Source of the DNA: Carex sylvatica
Lineage: Eukaryota; Streptophyta; Magnoliopsida; Poales; Cyperaceae
DNA: 64,000 nt
Direction: 5' to 3'
NCBI GenBank assembly: GCA_964058845.1
Contig: CAXKVR010000029.1
Coordinates: forward strand, 1-64,000
A program made the translations under genes and the position numbers. Shown here one piece after another: positions 46,747 to 59,190 of the stretch. The notes below the pieces were generated by a model. It made no database searches. It was given only the letters and a program-made list of their open reading frames with translations, and had not been told where the DNA came from. How positions within the stretch are numbered: position 1 is the first letter of the stretch; every line of letters begins with the position of its first letter.

Positions 46747-48829
46747 AAGAATGATGTCTGGTTACATAAAAGATTAAGAGAAAGAAGAATGCAACAACGT
46801 ACTTTTGTGCTTGTATAAATATTAAGTGAGAATTATAAATAAGTGCTCAGAAGGGGATTTCATATATTAATATTGTATTGTGTACAATTAATAGTTACAT
46901 ATGTTTATGCCAATGCCATCTACATTGTTTGCACGTGGTAATAAGGAGAGTGGTCAAGCAACCCCACTTGACTCTAATTTCATTATCCTGAAGTAATTAT
47001 GTTGGTTGAAATAAATAATTTTAAATGACCTCTATGTGAATGATTCTCAACTACTATGGGTGTCAATGATACCCTTCTAGCCATTTATCCAACCCGTACC
47101 GTATTCGATAAAGCAGGTATGGGTAAGATTTTTTTCGTTAGCTAAATGGTTAAGGATACGGGTAACAACTATTTCCTACCCATTACCCTATAGGGTAATT
47201 ATATAAAATATAATAATATGATAATGTTTGAGCAATAATTAGTGAGTACATTTGTAACATTCCGTCACGTTCAAAAAAATAATTGAGTCATTATTATTAT
47301 TTTGTTAAATTATTTTTGTATTTATAATATTGAGTATACTATATGTGTCTGTTGAATAAAAAAAAATGTTTCTGAATTAATACACCTGTTAATAAAAAAT
47401 TATAAATTATAAGAATGAAATAATAGAATTGTAATTTTTATCTGGTTCCTAAATTATGGATTTGGCCAAGTTTATTTTATTCCCTTTATATTGCTTTTAA
47501 TGATAACCATATATTTTATGATCCAACGATTAGGAAAGAAATCAAAATTAAGTCTCCAATTATATATTACAGTGCCTTCTTTGGAGAAATTTACAATTTA
47601 ACTCCAGCTGAACCTAGTTTATTTATCCTCCAAATACATCAATCAAATTATAGAAATTATCATAGCAATCACCTCTAATTACGCCTCCTATGATATTTGT
47701 CCTCCACCGAAATTTTTCATCAAATCTCTCTTTCCCTCCGCTGCTGCTGGACAAATTGTTCTCATTTCAAACCATCCAGAAATTACCAAGGTAATCTTGA
47801 AATCAATACTTTAAATTCCAATATTATTTTATTTGTTCATTTCTTAGAATAAAATTCTTGAGTTTGAGTGACCTCAATCTAGAACAGATGAAGTAACATT
47901 TAAAATGGATTGATACTTGAAATTATTCTTTTTCGTTTTCTTCTTCTTTTATTTTAATTTAAATATTGAGATAAACTAATCCAACATCTTAAACTAAACC
48001 AACGACTTGAGTCAACTAATTCAACAATTTAAAATCTGTATGTTAAGCTACAAAACATTGAAATAAACTGGTTCATATATTGATAAAAGGACAGTTTTAT
48101 TGAAACTTCACTTTGACAAGAGGTAACAGAGAAAATGAAATCATTGAAGAAAAAACAACAATACAAACTTTATTGCTGGACTACAATTGTATTTGTATTT
48201 TGTATTTGTAGATGACTACAGATATATAACAGATGTGCAACTCCAAAAAAAAAAAAGCATTTTACAATAATAACATAAAAATTAAAATTAAAATTAAAAA
48301 AATTTAATAAATCTGTATCTGAAAATTGTGGATCATCAAAAACTGTTCACACTTTTGATAAATTTTCTTATGACAGGGATGTTGTTTAAAAATATTTTAA
48401 AACCAAAGTACATAGATTTAATTTTTCCTCGAACTAAATTTCCTTGGCAGATACAGCTAACTAATACAGCTGTTAAATTTACTCGAAACTCAATTACAAG
48501 ATTTAGGATTCACCAATATGATAATACTACAGCAGCAATAACACGAAGGTTTAACCTTTACAATTTAAGATTTAAGACTTATGATTAATATTATTAATCA
48601 GTAAGGCTAAACCCTAAATCCTAAACCCTAAATTTTTCTGAAAATCACTGATTTTGAAAAATACTAAAAAAATAGTAAAGAATTTCCAAAAAATATAAAA
48701 TTTGGTTTCCGTGCACAATTTAATATGGATATCAACTTGAACGGTTCAGATCGACGTTCTGAACTTTGAAACTAGAGATATAAGTGCAAATTAAAAATTC
48801 ACTTTAATTTACAAAAAATGATAACCTTA

Positions 48830-48860
<31 letters not shown>
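46747..48860. other. Peptide-gene 3' flank, half of a hAT element and telomere-like scrap
   Basis: 46760-47040 is the usual 3' flank. 47055 to about 47250 (GGGTGTCAATGATACCC, then GGTATGGGTAAGATTTTTTT) matches one end of the hAT element at 49616. CTAAACCCTAAATCCTAAAC at about 48607 resembles plant telomere repeats, but only three units are present. An 86-codon open frame at 48328 has no recognisable features. Confidence 0.5.
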
Positions 48861-48864
<4 letters not shown>

Positions 48865-48867
<3 letters not shown>

Positions 48868-49290
48868 GTTGGCTACTATGCTTATATAAGCATATCCCCA
48901 CATATGCTTATAACTCATTTTTGTGTTTTCAATCTCCAAATGGTCGATCGGAACCATTCATATTGTTCTCCATATTAATATGTGCTTGGAAACTAAATTT
49001 TACATTTTTATGAATTTTTTTACTATTTATTAAGCCACTTTGAAAATCGCTGATCCAACGGTGGCTGCACAAAACAGTAAAATCAGCAGCCACCGTTGGA
49101 TTAATAATTTTCAAGTGGCTTAATAAATAGTAAAAAAATTCAGAAAAATGTAAAATTTAGTTTCCAAGCACATATTAATATGGATAACAAGATGAACGGT
49201 TCAGATCGACCATTTGGACATTGGAAATATAAAAATGAGTTATAAGCATATGTAGGGATATGCTTATATAAGCATAGTAGCCAACCTCTA
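48865..49290. mobile_element. Long fold-back MITE, first copy
   Basis: GAGGTTGGCTACTATGCTTA, then TATAAGCATATCCC, begins the left arm, and the mirror image ends the right arm. The arms are about 200 bp each and nearly identical, meeting at GGTGGCTGC, a short loop, then GCAGCCACC. It is flanked by TA dinucleotide runs, suggesting insertion into TA-rich sites. RNA from it would form a long hairpin. Confidence 0.9.
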
Positions 49291-49615
49291 TATATATATA
49301 TATATAATGGTAGCCTTACTCTATCTATCTATATATATATATATATATTTAATACATACAGTAATGATAAATCTCTGACAGGCCCACACTGAAACAATAA
49401 TCAAGAGCCCCTGGTAGCTGCCAAGAGTAACGGTTCTGGCGTTTGTGGCCCCATATTTGGTACATACTATGCTTTATTTTTATTTTCATATCTGTCTGAG
49501 AGAAGTTTATTTTCGGGCAAAGCCTAAAGTGACAAAGATTGTTTGGCGTCTGATTGAGCTATATATATTAATGGTTGAACATGTCAAAGTCGCCTCACAC
49601 GATACTGAACACAAA

Positions 49616-50264
49616 TAGGGGTGTCAATGATATCCGTTTACCCTACCCGTATCGCATTTAATAATATCGGTATGGGTAAGATTTTTGTTTTTTTTCGTTA
49701 ACTTATTGAATATCGGTATGAGTAAGAATTTTTTTTCATTATATAAATAGGTATGGGTACGGATAAATGTTATTTCGTACCCGTTGGATAACGGATAATT
49801 TTATAAAATAAATTACATAATGAGAAAATATATGCATGTTATTGTTAAAAGAATATTATGCTAAACATGTTATTTTTTTATTTGAATGTTTTGTTATTTA
49901 GTTACAAAATGAATTTGTTAGAAGAGTTATTTGTGATTTTGATTTGTTTTACTCTATTAAAAAAATATTATTTAGAATTGATTGTATATTTATAATTTAA
50001 TTTTATATATTAGTAATTGTGATTGCATATGACATGATAAATTTTGATAGTTTATTTGTAAAAATAATAAAACTATTATATTTGTATTATTTGTTATTCG
50101 TTTACTACCGTTTTGTTACCCGCTAATTTTAACAGGTAAAGGTATGATAGGGTAATGTAAATTCTTAACGGGTATGGGTAGGATATTGGTAAAGACAATT
50201 CTTAGTGGGTATGGGTATGAAAATACTTTCACTCTACCCGTATCGCATCCATTGACACCCCTAA
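49616..50264. mobile_element. hAT element, 649 bp, with perfect 8-bp target duplication
   Basis: Terminal inverted repeats are TAGGGGTGTCAATG and CATTGACACCCCTA. Target duplication AACACAAA lies at 49608-49615 and 50265-50272. Subterminal regions are rich in GGGTA/TACCC units (GGTATGGGTA). No transposase; non-autonomous. Confidence 0.92.
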
Positions 50265-50491
50265 ACACAAATGGTTTTACTAAAAACTTTCTTCAAATGA
50301 TGAACGGTTGTAGTAAAATAGAAAAGAAAAAATAAATATCCAAATTTTCTTAGTAAGTTCCGCTACTGAACTAATATTTAACCAATCAATACAAACAATA
50401 CTGATACATCAAACATCTTTTAAATGAGGAAGGTCATCCTCAGAGTCGTCAGAGTAATCCTGTAAGGTGGAGGCCGGGGCAGTAGCGAACT

Positions 50492-51559
50492 TCAGAGTCC
50501 ACAGAGCAAACCAAGCACTCGGGGCACTCTACGGAGCAAATCAAGCACTCGGGGTGGATGATGATTAATTCCACAAAGCAAACCTTGCAGCTCGGATTCT
50601 GGTGGGTTGGAGAAATTCACAGATTCTCTAAGCGAGAGCAAATCAAGCAGCGGTGCAGGCTGGGAGGGCTTCACCCGCTCAAATAATGCCTCTTTGGCTT
50701 TTCGCTGCATGGCCATTATTGGAACGAACGTGAGTGCAAAAAGTAACACCAATGCTTCTGCGAGTGCCAGGCCATAAAAGACATTTAAAACGAAGTCCCG
50801 AGCCATCTGATTTGCCACTTCTGTTTGGCCAAAATCCTGTGAGGCTAACCGCATTATAGAGAGAACAACACAAGTCATGGCAGAGACGAGCTTGTACCAG
50901 TAAAAGAATCTGACGATGGAACGAATCGGGAGCGCCAATTGTTGGATATCGTTTTCTATACTCAAGTTGTCCGCCGACAAGGACTGAGTAGCCTCTGTTA
51001 AAGACCTTCAAATATTGACATGAAAAATTAAAGAGCCATTTAAAATTAATTTCAGCAAAAAGTTGTCATATATATATACATACCAAATGGCTTGGGGGCA
51101 GAAGTAGCCCCAGTAGCGGAAACATACTAAGAAAAACAACACAGTGACGAACACACGATCCTCTGTTTCCACGGTGGTGACCATCCCACCTTGCACCATC
51201 ACCGCCACCGGCAACCCACACACCAGAACTCCCAGAATTCTGGCCCCCATCTCCAGTAGCGCTGTTATTGGGACGAGCTTTTCCTGTGATCCTACATCAG
51301 GCGACAAAAGGCATCTGCCATTGCCATTAATGTTCTGTGTCGAGCCTGATGAATCCTCCTGCTGATGGGTGGTCATTTCAATTGTTACATGAGCCCTGCT
51401 GTCGTCACCATTATTGTTCTGTGTCGAGTCTGATGAATCCTGCTGCTGAAGGGAGGTCATTTCATTTACATGCACCCTGCTGTCGTTGCCGTTATTGTTC
51501 TGTGTCAAGTTTGATGAATCCTGCTGCTGATGGGCGGTCATGTCAATTACATGCGCCAT
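50492..51559 (-). CDS. Four-helix membrane protein of unknown function with N-terminal tandem repeat
   Basis: Exons 51559-51084 and 51005-50492 joined by GTATGT and TTTGAAG (frame continuous: TG plus G makes Trp159) encode 329 residues. Residues 5-81 are three imperfect repeats of about 25 residues built on MT-x-x-Q-Q-Q-D-S-S and TQNNNG-x-D-S-R, hydrophilic and probably disordered. Four hydrophobic segments lie near residues 99-125, 135-155, 187-212 and 229-257. A basic stretch (QRKAKEALFER) follows, then a Leu- and Pro-rich tail with the near-repeat RVLDLL/RVLGLLCGL. GC content is above the surroundings, supporting a real gene. I do not recognise the family; a faint resemblance to the membrane part of plant ARM-repeat membrane proteins is only a recollection. 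The tail may be truncated or altered. Confidence 0.75.
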
Positions 51560-53215
51560 ATATGCTGAGAGAATATTACATGTGTATAAAACTCAAAGAA
51601 TATGCAACTGAACAAATACATTGAGCCAGTACCGCTTGTGGCCGAGGAGGGGAAGGTCCAGTCGATAACATAGTTGAGAGTTGCGGTTTGTTTCACTGTG
51701 ATGTTCCTCTTCTTGTTGCTCTTCCCCTGACGTTTGTGCTTATTTCTATTGTTTTCCACATCAATTTGCACTTACTGGAATAAAAATTGGAAAGAAGAGA
51801 TGGGGAGGTGGAAGAGGGGACGTGAACAGAAAATCCGAATGGAACTTTTTGCCATCTTAATTTATTGAAAACGCGTTCATTAATTTGATGAAAGCTTTCA
51901 AAATTACAAATGACAGACTTTTGAACCAGTGTGGGGCCCTCCTATTTGTTTTTCAACGACGATTATGAATGACATCAGTGCTTGCCGGATTGCAAGTGAT
52001 ATTCTGTCATTTGCAAAAAAGAAAAAAATAAAGAAAAAATAAAGAAAAAAAGAAGTCATATTCTGTACTGTGATATCTTTGGACTATATATTTGCAGCAG
52101 TGGATCAGTAAGAAATAACCATCTAAATAAATCTATCATTATACAGTTTCGGCGTTTCTGCTCTAATCAGTCCCTTTCAAATATGTAAATGGAAATTTCC
52201 GGTGAATGGTTTTCCTCCCTTAGTTAGTGTCATCTTTCCTATTTGCTAAGATGACACTGACAGATATGGTATAAACCTTATCGATGGACTGCAATATTAT
52301 TTGTATTTTATTGGTATTTGTAGATCAGTACAGATATATAAAGGTATATACGAAACCAATAGCAGAGGTGCAACAACAGAATAATTAATAACATAAAAAT
52401 ATAAAATATAAATCATAAAATTGACATTAATAAATCTGTGTAATATTTTTGATATTCGTAATCCTTTGTTTTAATAAAATGAAATTGACTAATTCAATGC
52501 CAAAGCTCCATCTGACAAACAGAAAACTTGCAAAACTTACAATCCGAATTTCAAATAGTAAAAATTAGTTTAAACTAACACAATTTATGATGGAAAAACA
52601 AGTAACCAAACTTACATATCAAAGTTTAAAATATTATTAAGTTTTTTGAGTATTAGTTACTAATGAATAAGTATCAATCCTAAATTTGTAAAGTATCATT
52701 ATCAATTAACAATTGCTGATCAAATTTAAAAAAATTTACAAATCATTTATTAACTTCTGATTTGGTCCAAAATTTTCTCCCAATTTGACCCCCTATCTGC
52801 TAATTAACTGTCCTGAACTATGATATCTCATTGAAATAATAAAAAAAACCTTAGAATAATTAGTAAAATTCCCTAATTATCAGCAATATTTCTTTTTTAT
52901 TAACATAAAAGAATATTTGTAGAACTGTAATTTACTTTATGCTCGTAAAAAAGGTGTATCAGCTTTTCATCAAAAGGAGATATTAAGTTAATGGATTAAT
53001 AGCCAAGGGGTATTTGAAATTCAAAATAAGCACAAAAATAAAAATCACTAGTTGGACTATACTAAGTGCTAACTTAGGTCAAAACACTAGGCTCGGGTTT
53101 TTTCTTTTTTTTTGAAAATGCTGACAGTGGCTGTCAGTTATAGTTCATACAAAAAAATAATAATAAAAAAGAAAGAAAAATACATCAAAGATACTACCAA
53201 CCAACAACACTAGGA
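51560..53215. other. Promoter region of the membrane protein gene and AT-rich spacer
   Basis: 51560-51850 is less AT-rich and probably includes the 5' leader. 52080-52830 resembles the peptide-gene flanks (AAATTTGACCCCCTATCTGC-like at about 52780). No further gene is seen. Confidence 0.5.
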
Positions 53216-53345
53216 AATTAAGTTAACAATTTTGTATTAATAGTGTGCGTTCTTGCAGTATGCACTCTTCAATAATTTTGAGTAGTGTTTCCTTACTCTC
53301 AAAAATCTTCTTATTTCGTCGCTTCCAAATTGACCAGCTAGGCTC
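53216..53345 (-). mobile_element. Fragment of a LINE-type reverse transcriptase ORF (C-terminal end)
   Basis: The minus strand reads SWSIWKRRNKKIFESKETLL then KIIEECILQERTLLIQ. The W-x-I-W-x-x-RN-x-x-x-F pattern is typical of the region after the zf-RVT domain in plant non-LTR retrotransposon ORF2 relatives. Only about 40 codons are preserved. Confidence 0.65.
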
Positions 53346-53459
53346 TTGTAAAAAGAGGTTCAAATTAATATGGGCTTCTCTGGGCTATAATATGAAGGTC
53401 CCTGATGGACACCTATTGGGCTGCTCTCAGTGGGCTCAATCACTTAGCTGTATGATTTA

Positions 53460-54089
53460 AAAGTGTTGTGTCGCTGACAATGTGGTCCCCACTATAAGGC
53501 TTATTCCTTTTTTAAGAAGCTCAAATTAAGAAGGAACTGATGTACTGGGACCTATTGTTACTAAAGAATATCCAATGGCTCCCCCAAATGTATGATATTA
53601 TTTATTCAATAGTATTTTTTTGGAAACAAGCGAGCCACAAGCTACGTCAATGTTGGCTCGTTGCCATTCGGATGGCAAAAAAACATGCTACTCGTGGTTT
53701 GCTTGCCAAAAACTCACTTGTTTTTTACTTGGTCAAAAAACAAGGGAGCATGAACCATGAGCCAATTTTTTAGCTTGAACTGTATCATTAGCTCACTTGT
53801 TTTCAAACCAAGCGAGCCACAAGCTACCCCTAGCTCGCCTCAGCTTAGCTCATTGCCAGCCCTAATAGGAGCCATGAAAATACTTTAAACCTTGACGGTG
53901 GGCTAAGCTTCTATAATTTTGAAAGGTTCCATTTTAACCCTTGGCCCGTTCTTGACAGTTGATATCTCGCAAACTTATCTATATTCCAATATGTATTTTG
54001 TACCCAAACCTGTGTTTAAATAATTTAATCAGTCGTATGTCATTAAAATATCTATAGAATGTGGTACTGCTGTAAGTTTGTTCTTATTT
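53460..54089. other. Repeat-rich spacer with duplicated GCGAGCCACAAGCTAC
   Basis: AAGCGAGCCACAAGCTAC occurs at 53629 and again at 53801, with related AGCTCGCCT/GGCTCG units between, suggesting a decayed transposon end. No gene is seen. Confidence 0.5.
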
Positions 54090-56935
54090 TGCAGGAATGA
54101 GATGAAATCGAGGAGAATCTGAAATTTGAGAAGTCTTTACATGACCCATGTACCACCTTGTGCAGGTCGTATCAACCTTGACTCGACCACAAACACGACT
54201 GCTGACTCGACTTCAGAAGAGATACAGGCATACGGCCCGTACATGATTTTATACGGGTCGTATTAGACAAATCCAGAAATAGATCCAGAAATTAGAAACA
54301 AGACCAATTGAAGGAAGGTCGGCTAGAAAAGCATATAAGCGGAATTTCTTATAGCAAGAAAGTCATTCTGGAGCAGAGAAACATTTCTAGGATTTTGGAT
54401 TGGCGGCTATTTCTTGGAGACGAAGTTGAGAAGCAAAAGACGTGAGTTTTGTTGTGGATCTACTTTGTACTTCGGATTTTATAATGAATTCTTATTCCTT
54501 TATCTTTGTTATCTGTTTTAGTATTATATTTGAGTAGTTTTATTTATTTCTAGGATTAAGATGTAATCGAATGTTTTGTTTTGCATCTAGTTATTGGATT
54601 TTAGCGTTGAAATTTGTGTTTGCTTGATTGTGTTTGATTTTAATTGGTTTTACCATTAGATGCATGATCACATCTAAAAGGTACTGTGTCCATTACCATC
54701 TCTCAACCAAACTAAGTACATGAGGTAGGATTAGTGATCCGAAAGGTGAAACCAACTAGTAGCCGAAAGGTGAACATTTTCTCTTATCGACGAATAAGAG
54801 GTTATCTTTAGTATACCAAACAAGTAACTAGGTAACTCGGACCAATATACGAAAATTGAGGTTTAGAGCCCAAAGATGGTAGATATTGCAATTCCATACC
54901 AAGTTAATGAACCAACATACAATAGTTGAGGTTTAGAAACATTAGGTCTAGTCAGTTGAACCCTACACAAAGAAACCACGCAAAGAAACGGTAACTGGTG
55001 CATTAACTCGAAGTCCACACGGACCGTGTACGACAGTACACGACCCGTGTAACCTGATACGACCCATATAGGAAACTACACGGTCCGTGTCAGGGACTGA
55101 GAGACAGAACTGAGATAAGTCTGAAATCCTGAAAATGTCTTTTATTATTAATTTAACCAAGTTTATTTACTTCCTTTCATTTAATTACTGTCATTGAACT
55201 GATTAGGAACTTAAATACCAAAAACTAACATTTTCTCACTTCTAGTCTTTAACTGATTTAAGTAGAGTCCGGTTTAGATTTGAACCATCCCTGTGATTGA
55301 TACCCGACAATATACTACTCGATAGGACTGTGCACTTGCAGTCTGAACCAAAAGTGTATTCAAGGTTAAAATGTACATCTTGCTGTACTGAAATTTTGTA
55401 CCATACGTTTTTATGTGAACAAGTTTTTGGCACAGTTGCCAGAGACGGCATCATTTATTTTCTGGATTTTTGCTTAATTTAGTTAATCTAGATTTTAATC
55501 TATATATTTTTTGTTCTTTTTACCTCTCATCACAGGGACAAGCTGGCTTTCGTACCTCCACCCAAGGGTGATTACAGGCTGAGGAGCACAGGACCGCTTC
55601 CTGACACGGAAGTCCTTCTCAGCCCAGCAGTTCCTGCACAACCACCTCTTAACACAACCCGTGTTAGATTTGGCACAACCCGTGTCAACGACATGCGATC
55701 CATGCACTAAGCTCCTGTTTACTCAACAGTTGAAGCTACCCGTATCAACCTGACACGACCCGTACAACCTGAGAGCCCTGAGCAACCGAATCCATACGAG
55801 ATGAGCAACCAAAGCAAAATCGGGGATGATGATAGGCAAGACAACCTGACTGATCTGGAGGATGAGTACATGAGTGCCTTCGCACCACCAAGGACTCTTT
55901 ACGAGTTCAATGTGCCTCGAGCTGGAGACGTGAGGGGTGCAATCAGGCTGCCAAGAATTTCAGGGCAACAACCTGCCTTAATTCCGGGCATTGTCAACAT
56001 TGTGTAGCAAAACACTTTCAATGGCTTGGATCATGAAGATCCACACGCTCACCTCCAAACTTTTCTTGAGTATTGTACCACCATGAAGTACAATGGGGCA
56101 CAAACCGATTACATTAAACTTGCTTTATTTCCTTTCACACTTAGGGATAAGGCCAAAAAATGATTAGGGTCATTACCAATGAATTCTATTACCAGTTAGA
56201 GGAAATTGTCTGATTTATTTTTAACTAGGTTTTTCCTTCATAAAAGAACTACCAAGGTGAGAACCCAACTGACTGGCTTTCGGCAAATATCTGATGAACC
56301 CCTGAATGAGTCCTGGGAAAGGTTTAGGGAGTTACAGTATTACTGTCTACACCATGGCCTTCCTGATTGGTTGCTGATCAAAACCTTTTATGACGGCTTA
56401 ACTGAAAATACTTGTATATCTATTGATGTTGTTGCAGGTAGAGCGCTTATGTCAAGGGAACCTCGCGAGGCTATGCATTTGATTGACAACATGGGTCAGA
56501 ATTAGCAATGGTCCGGCCGCGATAACACTCGACCAGGAGGTGGAGGCAAATTCGAAGTTTATCAGATCACAACACTATCTGTCAAGCTGGATGCCATGCA
56601 GAAGGCTTTTGACAAGATGAGTGTGAAGGCAGTCGGCAACCATCAACCACAATCATTTGTCATGTATGGAGACAAGGGGCACTCTTATGAGTATTGCCCA
56701 CTGGTACAAAGGGATGAGAAAACCAAGCAAGTAAACTATCTCAACAATGGATCATCTCAATTTCCAAGACCACCATTCAACAATCTATCGAGCAGCAACA
56801 ATAACAACCGAAACTTCTACCATAATGCTTCATTTCCCATCTCAAACAACCAAGCATCTCAATCTGGTCCTCCCAAGCCATATATCGCTTCCGCTGTGAG
56901 TAATTTCGTGCTGTCCAAAACTCAATAGGCTCGGT
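54090..56935 (+). mobile_element. Decayed Ty3/gypsy-type retrotransposon, 5' LTR to gag
   Basis: A probable LTR ends near 55421, followed at 55424-55445 by TTTTTGGCACAGTTGCCAGA, a degenerate relative of the TGGCGCCGTTGCCGGGGA primer-binding site found in plant Athila/Tat-type elements. The leader is rich in CGACCCGTGTA/TACACGGTCCG units. The gag remnant follows. The polymerase part is absent. The left LTR boundary is uncertain. Confidence 0.65.
55801..56926 (+). pseudogene. Gypsy-type gag polyprotein remnant
   Basis: Fragments in successive frames: ATG at 55801 to a stop at 56005-56007; then EDPHAHLQTFLEYCTTMKYN and LALFPFTLRDKAKK with stops near 56159; then SDLFLTRFFLHKRTTKVRTQ, GFRQISDEPLNESWERFREL and HGLPDWLLIKTFYDGL to 56505; then a basic, Asn-rich tail to 56926. 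These are hallmarks of the retrotransposon gag domain. The zinc-knuckle position reads FVMYGDKGHSYEYC, where both leading cysteines of C-x2-C-x4-H-x4-C are replaced (Phe and Tyr), so nucleic-acid binding would be lost. At least four in-frame stops make it non-functional. Confidence 0.85.
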
Positions 56936-57220
56936 CTCTATGTTCCCCATTTTTCTCTTCTCCATCCAAATTCTAACCTAGCCGCCCCTCCTCTTCCTCA
57001 TCCCTCTCTATTCTATTTTTCTCACCTCTTCTAGGTCTCAACTCGACAAAGTGATTTTTTTTTTTTGAATATTTATATTTTAGACCACCTAGCGTTTTTT
57101 ACTCTTATGTAAGCATAACCCTTGATAGGATTTGTTCTCTAATCAAACTGCTCTCATATTTCCACAAATAAACATTTCATTCTAATACTTGCTCGTCTCT
57201 GCTACATAAGCTCTTATCCA

Positions 57221-57412
57221 ATTATTTTGCAGCTTTTTTGATGATGGTTTCCTTTCGCCCACAAGAAATAATTTGGAGCCCCCTCGAAGACCCTCGGTAG
57301 AAATGAATTTATTATTCAATTTATTATAAGGTTTGTAATAATTAAACTGAAAGAACTTTCTTTGCTTGTGGTGACTCATTTTCATCGATTTTGTATTTTT
57401 TTTCCTGTTTTT
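57221..57412 (+). pseudogene. Relic of the NLR terminal exon and 3' untranslated region
   Basis: TTTTGCAG, then TTTGATGATGGTTTCCTTTC and CCCCTCGAAGACCCTCG, TAGAAATGAATTTATTATTC and TTTTCATCGATTTTGTATTT parallel, in order, the last exon of the NLR copies at 12.0 and 38.3 kb, but on the plus strand. No coding NLR part is present next to it; gypsy sequence lies upstream. Confidence 0.75.
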
Positions 57413-58090
57413 AGTGGAGTTCATAATCGTATCCTCTGTGATATCACACATTTTCAGCTTATCCAAATCTAGGTCAAACTTTTATCAATATTCATTCAGA
57501 ATGCCGCTAGTCATTATTATTATGCTTCGAGATTTGTGCATAAAGAATTTGAATGGCCCAGATTTTCCACAGATCAATTCAAAGTCTGAAATATCTCAGA
57601 AGTTGTGAATTCATTCAGAAATTTTTATTCACAGAAAAATGAAAAAAGAAAAAATTAAAAATATAAAATGTTGCGTAGTCATATATGTCATCTCCATCTC
57701 TTATTGTCATGCTTGATGCTTACAGATGCTACGTCCGTTTCCCATGTCTCATGCTGATCATCTATTTACCAATACATTGAGGGCTAATCATATTATTAAA
57801 AATATTAATAAAGTGAAAAAAACTTGAGGGCCTGTTTGTTATAGATAAACCCATGTGACAAATTCTTTGACATTTTAATGCATGGGAGCTCCCTGTCAAT
57901 TAAAAACAAACATTTTAAATTTGCCCAAAAAAAAAATCCTGACCTTAATTATATAACACCAATGAAAGTTCATTCAGAGAGTAACATGTGATTCCATGGA
58001 CGCAAAAACTCAAAACTCTACAAATTATATATAGAGAGGGTTCCAAAATACTCGTACCATTCATATCTCAGCATATCTCATATTTTATTA
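57413..58090. other. AT-rich spacer
   Basis: No gene, RNA or clear element recognised. Confidence 0.5.
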
Positions 58091-58094
58091 TATT

Positions 58095-58375
58095 ATGGTT
58101 TTAATAGTCTAAATTATCGGCCCGAACTTCTTAACATGATTCATACTATAATATGCTTAGGATTAAATTTATAATTTTTCAATTTTTTTTACTATTTTTT
58201 AAATAGATAGAAACTAATTGTTTTGGAACAGTATAGAAACATTGATTTTGTACGTATCTTAAAAAATAGTAAAAGAATTGCAAAAAATTATAAAATTTCA
58301 ACTCCAAGCATATTATAGTATGGATATCATGCATGCTGAGCGGTTCGGATTGACAAATTGAACTTTAAAAACAAA
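58095..58375. mobile_element. Degenerate fold-back MITE
   Basis: The left arm (about 58114-58207) and right arm (about 58258-58363) are imperfect inverted copies, centred on TTTACTATTTTTTAAATAG and CTTAAAAAATAGTAAA. Composition and core match the MITEs at 9300, 48865 and 59191. Confidence 0.65.
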
Positions 58376-58439
58376 GAAATAAAATATGAAATTTGATGAT
58401 GTAGGAAAAGAATAAGGTATTGAAACCTTCCTCATAAAT

Positions 58440-59185
58440 TATAAAAAATAATATAGGCTGGATAATATATAGCCTGCCTTGAGATTTTAATTATGTAGAG
58501 AAAACCTAAAACTTTATCGGTTCTTGTCAGCATTCTAAACGAATTGGAAGTTATTTTCGTTTAATTCTTGTACGTAGTTACGGAATATATTGTTTAACCG
58601 AACTTTAGATTTTGGTTCCTTCTGTTAAAGAAAAATTTGTATACAATTAATCCATTACGCTGTATTAATTTTTATATTATTTATGAATAAAAATACTGTA
58701 TTTATACGCCAGCTATGCAGCTTTACTTCTGCAACTTTTGTGAACAGATCTTCTGTGGTTTAAACTCTAGGAATGGAACATGTTGCGGGTGAAATGTAGA
58801 GAGAAACCGGGTCAAAGAATTCATCACTACATAAATCTTGTACAATATCGACATAGGAAACTAAAAAAGAAGGAGAAAGAATTAGTGGGCCTCATGTGCT
58901 TTATGCGCTCCTGCAACAAGGTGACACGTAACAGGTCTGTTTTGGCCGCGCATACAGGGATCAGTTGTGGCTGCATTTCTATAACTATTCACGTTGAAGT
59001 TGATATTTATTTGATTACTCACATGCTGACATGCAACTTTAGTTGCAAAAAACTTCCAATAAAGTTTTCCATGCTAAAAAGTCTTGAAATTATATAAATT
59101 GTAGTATTTAAGTAGCACATCAGTATTTTTATATTTTAAATATGTATATTTCATAACACACATATACACACACACATATATATAC
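58440..59185. other. AT-rich spacer
   Basis: No supported gene. A 105-codon frame near 58780 has no recognisable domain, signal peptide or splice support. Confidence 0.5.
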
Positions 59186-59190
59186 ATATA

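Noticed and set aside
48605..48635. Telomere-like CCCTAAA units
   Set aside because: Only three imperfect units; not a chromosome end or a convincing interstitial telomere array.
51337..51624. Repetitive 95-codon plus-strand frame (SSLMNPAADGRSF-type repeats)
   Set aside because: It is the antisense shadow of the three N-terminal repeats of the membrane protein gene; the minus strand has the spliced frame and hydrophobic segments.
58780..59097. 105-codon plus-strand frame
   Set aside because: No domain, no signal peptide, no splice or promoter evidence, and composition like the surrounding spacer.
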